NCBI GenBank assembly: GCA_039566865.1
Contig: CM076958.1
Coordinates: 1,798,001-1,862,000, forward strand
DNA length: 64,000 nucleotides
Reading direction: 5' to 3'
Origin: Aurelia coerulea
Lineage: Eukaryota; Cnidaria; Scyphozoa; Semaeostomeae; Ulmaridae
The notes under the pieces were generated by a model. It was not told where the DNA came from, did not search any database, and worked only from the letters and a program-made list of their open reading frames with translations. Below, piece by piece: positions 49,838 to 59,800 of this stretch. A program made the translations under genes and the position numbers. Positions within the stretch are counted from its first letter, which is position 1; each line of letters begins with the position of its first letter.

Positions 49838-50339
49838 TTTCCATCGAGAAAGATCATTCTTACACGGCTCTATGATACTTCCCTCCAAACGATACCCGAC
49901 TCTACATAAAATTGATGAAAAGTATACTCCAAAACTTTAAAATCGCACTATGAGACCAACAGAAACAACACCACCCGCTCTAACGAAAAGATTCCGTTTT
50001 CTGCGTTTTTGATGACCGGCTCTAGAAAAAGGGATGAAAATGATACCCTAAAAAACAACTTACCTTTTCGGTAATATTGAATCTGCTCTGTTGACCAAGA
50101 AGTATTGCTCTGAGATTACCTTTTTCGCTAAAATTTGCTATTTTAACCAAAGAGCAAGATTAAGGACTGACCTTTTTCCCTAGAACTGGTAATTATTGAA
50201 AGGCTTCTTTTCAACCAATAAGTAAGGCTATAGGCTTGCTCTTTTCACTAGAATTGGCTTTTCTTGAAAATGCCTAATTTGGCCCAAAATTAGCAGTTTT
50301 GGGTTACCTTTTCCGCAAAAATTGGCTGTTCATGGTTTT

Positions 50340-53300
50340 GCAAAATAAGCAAAGGGGTAAACCTTACTTTTTGCCCAAGCATTGGTATTTTCAAAAAAGG
50401 CCCTATTTTTGCAAAGAAGCAAGGGGTTAACATCACTTTTTGCCCAAGAATTGGTATTTTCGAGAAGGGCCTATTTTTGGAAAAAAGCAAAGGGGTTAGC
50501 CTTACTTTTTGCCCAAAAATCGGTATTTTCAAAATAGGCCTATTTTTGTGAAAAAGCAAAGGGATTAGCCTTACTTTTTGCCCAAAAATCGCTACTTTCA
50601 AAATCATCCTATCTTTGCAAAAGAGCAAAGGGTTAGCATGAACTTTTTGCCCAAAAATCGGTATTTTCAAAATAGGCCTATTTTTGCAAAAAAGCAAAGG
50701 GGTTAGCCTTACTTTTTGCCCAAAAATCGGTATTTTCAAAATCGGCCTATTTTTGCAAAAAAGCAAAGGGGTTAGCCTTACTTTTTGCCCAAAAATTGGT
50801 ATTTTCAAAATAGGCCTATTTTTGCCAAAAAGCAAAGGGGTTAGCCTTACTTTTTGCCCAAAAAATCGTATTTACAAAATAGGCCTATTTTTGCAAAAAA
50901 GCCAAGGGGTTAGCCTTACTTTTTGCCCAAAAATCGGTATTTTCAAAATAGGCCTATTTTTGCCAAAAAACCAAAGGGTTAGCCTTACTTTTTGCCCAAA
51001 AATCGGTATTTTTAAAATTTGCCTATTTTTGCAAAAAAGCAAAGGGGCTAACCTCACTTTTTGCCCAAGAATTGGTATTTTCAAAATCAGCCAATTTTTG
51101 CAAAAAAGCAAAGGGGTTAGCCGTACTTCTTGCCCAAAAATCGGTATTTTCAAAATCGGCCTATCTTTGCAAAAAAGTAAAGGGGTTAGCCTTACTATTT
51201 GCCCAAAAATTGGTATTTTCAAAATCAGCCTATTTTTGCCAAAAAGCAAAGGGGTTAGCCTTACTTTTTGTCCAAAAAAAATCGGTATTTTCAAAATCGG
51301 CCTATCTTTGCAAAAAAGCAAAGGGGTTACTATTTGCCCAAAAATTGGTATTTTAAAAATAGGCCTATTTTTGCAAAAAAGCAAAGGGGTTAGCCTTACT
51401 TTTTGCCCAAAAATCGGTATTTTCAAAATAGGCCTATTTTTGCAAAAAGCAAAGGGGTTAGCCTTACTTTTTGCCCAAAAATCGGTATTTTCAAAATAGG
51501 CCTATTTTTGCAAAAAAGCAAAGGGGTTAGCCTTACTTTTTGCCCAAAAATCGGTATTTTCAAAATAGGCCTATTTTTGCCAAAAAGCAAAGGGGTTAGC
51601 CTTACTTTTTGCCCAAAAATCGGTATTTTCAAAATCGGACTATTTTTGCAAAAAATCAAAGGCATTAGCCTTACTTTTTGCCCAAAAATCGGTATTTTCA
51701 AAATAGGCCTATTTTTGCAAAAAAGCAAAGGGGTTAGCCTTACTTTTTGCCCAAAAATCGGTATTTTCAAAATAGGCCTATTTTTGTGAAAAAGCAAAGG
51801 GTTTAGCCTTACTTTTTGCCCAAAAATTGGTATTTTCAAAATAGGCCTATTTTGTGAAAAAGCAAAGGGATTAGCCTTACTTTTTGCCCCAAAATTCGTA
51901 TTTTCAAAATCAGCCTATTTTTGCAAAAAAGCAAAGGGGTTAGCCTTACTTTTTGCCCAAAAATCGGTATTTTCAAAATAGGCCTATTTTTGCCAAAAAG
52001 CAAAGGGGTTAGCCTTACTTTTTGCCCAAAAATCGGTATTTTCAAAATAGGCCTATTTTTGCCAAAAATCAAAGGGGTTAGCCTTACTTTTTGCCCAAAA
52101 ATCGGTATTTTCAAAATAGGCCTATTTTTGCAAAAAAGCAAACGGGTTAGCCTTACTTTTTGCCCAAAAATCGGTATTTTCAAAATAGGCCTATTTTTGT
52201 GAAAAAGCAAAGGCTTTAGCCTTACTTTTTGCCCAAAAATTAGTATTTTCAAAATAGGCCTATTTTGTGAAAAAGCAAAGGGATTAGCCTTACTTTTTGC
52301 CCAAAAATCGGTATTTTCAAAATCGGCCTATTTTTGCAAAAAAGCAAAGGGGTAAGCCTTACTTTTTGCCCCAAAATCGGTGTTTTCAAAATAGGCCTAT
52401 TTTTGCAAAAAAGCAAAGGGGTTAGCCTTCCTTTTTGCCGAAAAATCGGTATTTTCAAAATAGGCCTATTTTTGCAATAAAGTAAAGAGGTTAACCTCAT
52501 ATTTTGCCCAAGAATTGGTATTTTCGAGAAGGGCCTTCTTTTGCACATAGCAAGGGGTTAGCCTTACTTTTTGCCCAAGAATCTGTAATTTGAAGGAGAG
52601 CCTATTTTTGCAAAAAAGCAAGGGGTTAACCTTATTTTATGCCCAAAAATTTGTATTTTCAAAATCAGCCTATTTTTGCAAAAAAGCAAAGGGGTTAGTT
52701 TTACTTTTTGCCCAAAAATCGTTTTTTTCAAAAGAGGCCTATTTTTGCCAAAAAGCAAAGGGGTTAGCCTTACTTTTTGCCCAAAAATCGGTATTTTCAA
52801 AATCGGCCTATTTTTGCAAAAAAGCAAAGGGGTTAGCCTTACTTTTTGCCCAAACATTTGTATTTTCAAAATAGGCCTATTTTTGCAAAAAAGCAAAGTG
52901 GTTAGCCTTACTTTTTGCCCAAAAATTTGTATTTTCAAAATAGGCCTATTTTTGCAAAAAAGCAAAGTGGTTAGCCTTACTTTTTGCCCAAGAATCTGTA
53001 ATTTGAAGAAGGGCCTATTTTTGCAAAAAGCAAATGGGTTAACCTTACTTTTTGCCCAAAATCGGTATTTTCAAAATAGGCCTATTTTTTCGCAAAAAAG
53101 CAAAGTGGTTAACCTTATTTTTGCCAAGAATTGGTATTTTTGAGAAGGCCTATTTTTGCAAAAAATCAAAGGGGTTAACCTTACTTTTTGCCCAAGAATC
53201 TGTAATTTGAAGAAGGGCCTATTTTTGCAAAAAAGCAAATGGGTTAACCTTACTTTTTGCCCAAGAATTGGTATTTCCGAGAAGGGCCTTTTTTTGCAAA

Positions 53301-53400
53301 AAAGCAAAGGGGTTGACCTTATTTTTGCCAAGAATTTGTATTTTTGAGAAGGGCCTTTTTTTTGCAAAAAAGCAAAGGAGGTAAGGTTACTCCTGTTGAT
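50340..53400. repeat. Satellite of 69-bp units with AAAATAGGCCTATTTT palindrome
   Basis: The unit includes AATCGGTATTTTCAAAATAG, GCCTATTTTTGC, AAAGGGGTTAGCC and TTACTTTTTGCCC. By length there are roughly 44 units, most uniform at 51.3-52.4 kb and more diverged at both edges. The period is a multiple of three, so frames of up to 271 residues stay open on both strands. Frequent 1-nt indels break them, which argues against a repeat protein. The perfect 16-bp palindrome AAAATAGGCCTATTTT is in most units. Confidence 0.9.
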
Positions 53401-54155
53401 TTTCGGAGAAAATAAATGATTTTGAATGGTCATAGTTTTAGCCAAAAAGTAAGGCTATTGTATAACTCCTTTTTTGGATGGAAGCATCTGCCCTCCCTCC
53501 CCCCTTGCAGATTTGTTCTGATACCTCTGCAAGCAGGAAGTTGTGGCAATCAAATTATTGACTTTTCCTGCTTATTACAGTAACAAGCAGAATACAATTT
53601 ATGAAGTTTTATTGAAAAATTTTGACTGACCCTTTCAAACGCAAATTCTCGTCACAACTTTCGTGAAGAAAGTAACAAGATTGCAGTATATTATGCAAAT
53701 AACGTATGCAGAGTAGCGTCATTTGATGTATTTCATCATAATTCACATGTTTGGATGGAAATTGTGCTCCAAATTTGATTTCATTGCATTTTCACTGATT
53801 TTGGGCTTTGGCCAATTCTGCTGCTTTTTTCTTGACAATACAAAGAAAAATGCTTAGGTAAGCAATAATGATGGCTAATTTCGAGTGGATTTTTGAATTT
53901 TTGAAAATTATATGCCGGGAGCTAAAAGCGCACCAAATATTGTTCTCTACCTGGTACTAATCAAGTGTTAGATAGGGGAGCTTTTTTTTTCATTTTTAAA
54001 TATTTATACAGGTTACAGATTTCAGTAAAAATAACTGTTTTACAAATTGACCTGTGCAAAAACAGAAAAGCCTAAATTAAAGAAAATTACAATATACAAT
54101 AAGGTGAATGCAAAAGAGCATAACAGAACTAAAATATGAAAATAAAATGTACCTC

Positions 54156-54752
54156 TCAGATGGATTTTTTAAAGGTAGCCAGGGACGGTGCCAATTTAGT
54201 TTCCTTTTTCAGCTCATTCCATAATTTTGCTCCGCGATAAGAAAATGCTTTTTGGCCTGTGCTTGTTCTTAATAGCGGTATCTGCAAATTTGTTTCCGTA
54301 GAGCGAAGATTGTGATCACTGCCCTCTGAGCATTTACTGAAAAGTTCCCCTAAATATTGAGGAGCAAGTGAGTTCAATGCTTTATATGTCAGCGTTGCTG
54401 TTTCTTTTCTGATAAGGTCTTTAATTGATGGCCAGCCAAGATTTTGGAGCAGAGGGACAGCAGAAGCATCGTAAGGACTATTTGTAGTTATTCTTGCAGC
54501 TCTATTCTGGATCTTTTGGAGAGAATTAAGTTTGGTTTCACTACAACAGCCCCAAACCGAGCAGCAATAACTGAAATGTGGCTCAACGATTCCTCTATAC
54601 ATTTTCTGCAGATCACCTGGTGGAAGAAATTTCTTGGCATGCTTAATAAGACCGAGAGCTCGTAGTGCCTTAGCCTTAACTTGTTCAATATGGCGATCCC
54701 ATTGGAGTTTGTCATCAATTTGAACTCCCAGATACTTAGTATCGGTTATCAT
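54156..54752 (-). pseudogene. LINE ORF2, C-terminal part
   Basis: 198 residues after the deletion. The conserved tail of non-LTR reverse transcriptases is visible: a KYLGV motif, then YRGIVEPHFSYCCSVWG, QKIQNRAARI, and GAKLWNELKKE. It stops with TGA at the 3' end. Non-functional because the catalytic core is absent. Confidence 0.85.
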
Positions 54753-54934
54753 ATTGATCTTTTGATCACCTATTTCAAAACTAGGCTTAGCTTCAGTCTG
54801 CTTTTCGATAGCTCTAGTCCACTTATTCCGTATTTTTCTAGCTTCTTCAGTAGGATATCATGATTTACTGTATCAAATGCCTTTTTTAGGTCAATGAAAA
54901 TCAAACCAGTGTACTTGCCCCTATCTATATTCAA

Positions 54935-55237
54935 TTAACAGTCATTTGTGCCAGCCATAAGGCTGGTGACGACTGAGTGTAAAGATCGAAAACCAGACTG
55001 ATGCTTGTATATGAGCCTATTACTATCTAAGTAGTCATACAGTTGATTATATACTACTTTTTCGAATGCACGAGACAATACAGGCAATACAGAAATCGGT
55101 CTATAGTTGGAACAATCATCTCTCGCTCCGCTCTTGTAAATTGGAGCAACACGTGCTATTTTCCAATCTGTAGGAAATTTTCCAGAGAACAAAGACATAT
55201 TAAAGAGATCGCATAATGATCCGGAGATTAATGGCAA
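54935..55237 (-). pseudogene. LINE ORF2, start of reverse transcriptase domain
   Basis: Encodes DWKIARVAPIYKSGARDD and SNYRPISVLPVLSRAFEK, the fingers region of the domain. A short break separates it from the FIDLKKAFDTVNH motif, which lies in another frame near 54890. Confidence 0.8.
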
Positions 55238-55298
55238 AGCAATCTTTATAAAAAAGCTTGCGATACCATCATCTGCTGGGCTCGGCAGGGCTGTTCTG

Positions 55299-55444
55299 GG
55301 CTCGGCTCGGCTCGGCTCGGCTCGGCTCGGCTCGGCTCGGCTCGGCTCGGCTCGGCTCGGCTCGGCTCGGCTCGGCTCGGCTCGGCTCGGCTCGGCTCGG
55401 CTCGGCTCGGCTCGGCTCGGCTCGGCTCGGCTCCGCTCCGCTCG
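55299..55444. repeat. (GGCTC)n pentanucleotide array
   Basis: About 29 copies by length, almost perfect, with CTCCG variants at the end. It directly borders the truncated LINE. Open frames on both strands (alternating Arg-Leu-Gly-Ser-Ala and its complement) are simple-repeat artefacts. Confidence 0.9.
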
Positions 55445-56588
55445 ACAGTTCGGCTACATACAATACTTAAATAATCTTACAACAGAAATTCTAACAAACG
55501 CTCAAACTCAACATGAGCCTCCTTCTTTATATCTTCTCCAGCGTCCTTTCTCGTCAACTTAAAACAATCTAACATATCAAAAGAAATAGGCCAAAAAACC
55601 AGCCTTTTGTAGCGGAAAAGCAAAATCTATAGGTAGCTTTACTCATTTTGGCAAAAAAGCAGGAATCTCTGCAGCTAAATATCTTTAAGAAGGTTGGTGT
55701 AAAATTCTATGACCCATTTCTTTGAGCAGAACGGCTTCAAGAAATTTGACATATTTCGCTGTAATCATACCGTTGGAATTTTCTGAAATCTTCAATATTT
55801 TCAGAATTAGAATGTTGCATTTTTTTAGAGAGTTCAAGTAAAATTTTGAAAGAAAATGAAAACTGCTGTAATTTCTAAACTTTTTGATGAAAACATGGAA
55901 TAATTCTCAATGTAACCATAGTTCATGGATGTCAATTCAATTAATTAATTCAATTGAAAATCTGTCACTCTTCTTGTTTGCAATTTAGAAAGTTGATGAC
56001 GTGACATCCTCAAATGAGTTAGATAGAAAATAGGCCAATTTCTAAAATTCGTATTCTTGGCCAAAAAGTTTGCTTTGCTTTTTCGCAAAAATAGGCCGAT
56101 TTTGAGAGACCGAATTTGTGGCCAAAAAGAAAGGGTAACCCTTTTGCTAGTATTGTCTGTCATCGAAATCTCTTTGGACCTAAAGAAGGCTATAGGCTTT
56201 CATATTTCGCACATAGCTATGCTCATCTTGAAAATGCCTCATTTGGACCAAAAAGGTGGGTCTATAGGGTTACCTTTTTTTGGTAAAAGTCGCTGTTCCT
56301 GAAAATGCTTATGTCAGACTAAAGCGCTTTATTTTTGTCGCTGATATTGCCTGCTATTGAAATTTTATATTTTGGACGGACCAAAGGTAAGGCTACTTAA
56401 CCGTTTAGCTAAAATTTGCTGCTTATAGAAATACCCATTTCTGCTGCACATTGCATAGATGTTCCTTGTTTTACTATTTTGCTGTCAATCGTACGAGCAA
56501 TAACCATCCTTCAATTCAATTCAATTTTCAAATTGAAAACTTATGTAATCAATCTAGTCTTTTCTCTAGACTTAACGCATGTGCCTCT
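55445..56588. other. Repeat fragments downstream of the tetraspanin gene
   Basis: The stretches 55585-55670 and 56030-56420 carry scattered satellite-like pieces (AAAATAGGCC, GGCCAAAAAG) in both orientations. The stretch 55665-56000 is a GAGCTC-family fragment. The presumed tetraspanin 3' UTR would extend from 56588 downward. Confidence 0.4.
56328..56333 (-). terminator. Possible polyadenylation signal of the tetraspanin
   Basis: TTTATT on the plus strand is AATAAA on the coding strand, about 255 nt after the stop codon. Only the motif and its position support it. Confidence 0.3.
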
Positions 56589-56885
56589 TCATATTGATTC
56601 GTAGTTATCTCGTCGCATCCCCAAAATTGCACAACTCATTCCAAGGATTTGCAAAACAGCAACAGAAATTGCAACGGCGCCAATTAGAACAAATTTTGCC
56701 TTGAGAAAATGTTCAAACTTATCCTTGCAGCCAACTTTGTACACATTATTTGCTATCATTACACACTCTTTATTCATATTTTCTGTGATACAGCAACTTG
56801 CAGGGACGACAGGAACTGTAGAATTTTGTTTTGCACCTCCTTTGGTTTTCCAGTCATCTTGGCCATTGATCCCGCAACATTCCAA
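56589..56885 (-). CDS. Tetraspanin exon: CCG loop, TM4 and stop
   Basis: The acceptor is CGTTTCTTCGTAG. The exon starts LECCGINGQDDW and continues through PASCC and GCKDKF to TM4 and a TGA. The sequence upstream of the acceptor is a MITE end of the AACAAGGACAG family. Confidence 0.9.
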   Translation of the reverse strand: MECCGINGQDDWKTKGGAKQNSTVPVVPASCCITENMNKECVMIANNVYKVGCKDKFEHFLKAKFVLIGAVAISVAVLQILGMSCAILGMRRDNYESI

Positions 56886-59800
56886 CTACGAAGAAACGAG
56901 GACATATTTTGCAACACACTAGCATCCGCTATTTTTGATTGACACAGGAATTCAGAGCTATTAGCGTCTGCAGACAAAGGAAATTCGTTCAGCCAGTAAT
57001 TCAAACCAAACGAACAAAGATACAAAAGTTGCCCTGAAACTAGTAGGGCAAATGTCGCCTTGTGCACGCGAAAGGTGGTTATGAGAGAAGTAATCAGTTT
57101 ATAACGAAAGAAGAAGGATAAATCTAAAGATCTGCCTGGCAGATTGTGTTTATTTAATTCAGCATCCGAGCTGAGGGCATTGCAGTTCTCGCATATTAGG
57201 GCATAAATGAAAACATTTACTTCTCAGCTCTTGAATCCTATATGTGCTTAGTTTTTAGTTTCAGCCAATGAATTTTTGCAGCCTATGTTATTCGTTCTAA
57301 TCATGGCCTAACATCCAGCCAAAGAGGGGTGAATCCCTCTTCAAACAGGCACACTAAATTCATTAGAACATCTTTGGGACTTTTGATGTCTTCAGGGATT
57401 TTTCATTTAAAGAAAAAGAAACTTTGCGGAAGGTATGGGAAACAGAGATTGCTTCCTGGACAGCAAGGGCAAGCTTTGTAAAGCAAAAGATTCAGCCTTT
57501 GAAAAGACAACGCGATTTGAACCAGTAAAGAATAGATATCCCACCTTCGTGTGCACTTGACCAAATCAAGATAAACATGGGCGCAAAACACCCGGGGGGG
57601 GGTACTTGACCTAAATTTGTACGGGGGTGTGCCCACGAAAAAATTTTCTTTTTACCCTGCTCCAGAATTTTTCGCTCAAAATGATAACCTGCTCTAGAAA
57701 AAATTGGTGAAAAGTATACTCAAAAACATGAAATTTGACCGAAAAACGACCCAATCTAGCAGAATATTCCCCTTTGACATGTTTTGACAACCTGCTCTAG
57801 AAAAATTGCCTCATTTTGATACCCTGGGCTAGAAAAAATTGGTGAAAACGATACCCTTAAAAACGGCACATCCCCGTCGGACAAATATACTAAGTACCCC
57901 CCCCCGGGGCAAAACATCATGGTCAGCCACGCCGAAGGTGTGAAGTCTATTGTCTAGGTGCTGAAATCGCTTTGTCTTTATCAGACCTGTATCCTTTGTG
58001 TTTTATCAAATCCGCTTTTGCTTTCCTGCACAAAACTTTAGGTCTACATGGGTAGAATGGGTAAACGTGGAGCAGAGTGCAATGGTCAAAGCTAAAATGT
58101 TATATATCAATTTGGTACGAATCTTGATTCACAGATTGTCTCTAGCAACAACTATTGAAGATTTCCTTGTTGAGATCGGGAGTGCTGATTAAATTGATTT
58201 AAAGGCAATCTGTCACTTTTCTGATTGGCCGCAACAAAGTCAGAGCCCAACACACCTCAACACAGCGGATGTCTTTGTGACTCTGGGTGTGTTTCCGAAT
58301 AAAAGAGGGCAAATCGTTTTCTTTTTCTACGGCTGTAGAAAGTCGGTAGGATCAGCAGCCATTTAGTTCTCCTATTCTTTGTATTGTCATTATCACCCAA
58401 TCAGTTGCATGACAGACTGCCTTTAAAGGCATTGAGTCATGGTAAATAGACCGCGTATACCCAATTTGCAAAAATCGCTGAGTCATGATGATAGCTTACG
58501 CCAATCTGATTGGCTGTAATTCAAACTGCACACATGATATTCTCACCTGAATATGTTCTTACAGCTTTATTATCGTGGTTTCCCTTTGAAGTCAACAAGG
58601 TGTAATTTCACATAGCAAAGAAAACAAAGGGATTTGACGGCTGTCTCTCATGGCGTTACAAGACAACTGATAAACTGAGGCTAGGAATATAATTTATATG
58701 GATAGTAGCCAAAAGAGACTTGAAACAAAGCGCTCGCATAAAAGTTTTCAGGATTATCTCAATAAAAGGACAGCAATGTGCTTAGGGCCAAGGGATTCAA
58801 TTGAATAAGGAATTTTTGTGGGGATTAACAAAAAGTGTTAGGTCTAAAAAATGCGAAAGATAGGCCACGCGCCACGAGATGCCAGGCGAAACAGCCAGCG
58901 GGAGCCGATGTAGCCTCGTATTTGTGAAGTTCATCTCTGATCACATGAAAACAGATTGATCACATGAAAGCAGACAGACCCCCAGCGGAGAATCGCTATT
59001 TACCATGACTCAATGCCTTTAACAGTTCACAATGAACCATTTCCCGTTTACCGTTTACGGCCAAGCCATTTCATCAATGGTGACCCAGTTTAACGTAAAC
59101 ATGTAAGCACCTACATCTCGTTGCACCCAGTCAAAGAACGCACTGGCCTTCCGATCTTTACCATACTTATCAAGTCCTTTTTGGAGGGCTTTGTCTGCCA
59201 CTCGGGTTGCCTGAAGGAGAGATAAAGTGCAACAAATTTTAATGGCCACATGGAGCACGGGCTGAAGGAAACTCTGAATCAAAAAATATAAAACGAGCTA
59301 GTCATAATTTATGCGTTCTTTCTGTTTCTACCTCTCCTACGAAGGCGCCATTTTGAGTCCCACGCAAGGCAGATTGATGTGACCAAAAAGAGAAAATGTG
59401 CCACTCAATGGAAATTCTTTTCATTCTACCGCACTTGAATGGCATACTGGCTCTAGGTCACGTCAGAGACAAAATATAAAAAATGACTTGTTCGATGTAT
59501 TAAACTTGATGTAAAGAGGCTGGATGACAAACAAATATTAAGATATATTTTAACACATATTTAAGATATACATATTCTAACTATAGCGAGGATTGTTTCC
59601 GAATTTTAGGAAGGGCAAGGCCTGCCTTCCACCTCAAGGTTCTAGAAGCGGTGTTTATTAAACTTCGGGATCCCTCCCTCTGCCGACAGAGCGAGTTTGT
59701 TTTCACGTTGCAATCGTTTTAATTTGTGCCAAAGGCTTTGATCTTTGGCAATTGTCTATTGAGTTTAGCCAACAAGTGGCTTAGGTGCTATTGGCGTGTG

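Larger units (their letters stand above)
47185..50339. other. Intergenic stretch: 3' UTR, MITEs, satellite precursors
   Basis: After the presumed 3' UTR: a partial CAGTA-family MITE ends near 48028. A hairpin lies at 48829-48965 (CTGGTCCATGATTTACTTG). A larger inverted pair (GGCGGGCTGTGGA at 48569, inverse near 49545) encloses the MITE at 49090-49517. Degenerate relatives of the repeats at 57600-57900 and of the 69-bp satellite fill 49770-50339. No gene seen. Confidence 0.5.
53980..55275 (-). mobile_element. LINE (CR1/L2/Jockey-like), internally deleted
   Basis: Reading down the minus strand from 55275: the reverse-transcriptase start (SGKFPTDWKIARVAPIYKSG, then NYRPISVLPVLSR), and the A motif (FIDLKKAFDTVNHDIL) near 54890. 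Then there is an abrupt jump near 54815 to the thumb and C-terminal part (TDTKYLGVQIDD, LGLIKHAKKFLP, NRAARI) ending at 54156. The stretch that should hold the catalytic YxDD motif is missing and the frame shifts there. A 3' UTR runs to an A-run near 53982. No endonuclease part remains; a (GGCTC)n array takes over at 55299. Confidence 0.85.
56886..59114 (-). other. Tetraspanin intron
   Basis: Contains the MITE copy at 56894, the poly-G/C repeat at 57590 and the TTAA MITE at 58427. I see nothing definite in 57250-57590 and 57912-58420. Confidence 0.6.

Noticed and set aside
50684..51789. 271-codon and 128-codon repeat frames (KIGIFKIGLFLQKSKGVSLT units), resembling a repeat protein
   Set aside because: The 69-bp satellite is open on both strands, and 1-nt indels break the frame often. 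No start context or splice structure supports a gene.
55258..55470. Frames of Ala-Arg-Leu-Gly-Ser or Arg-Ala-Glu-Pro-Ser repeats
   Set aside because: Pure translation of the (GGCTC)n array.
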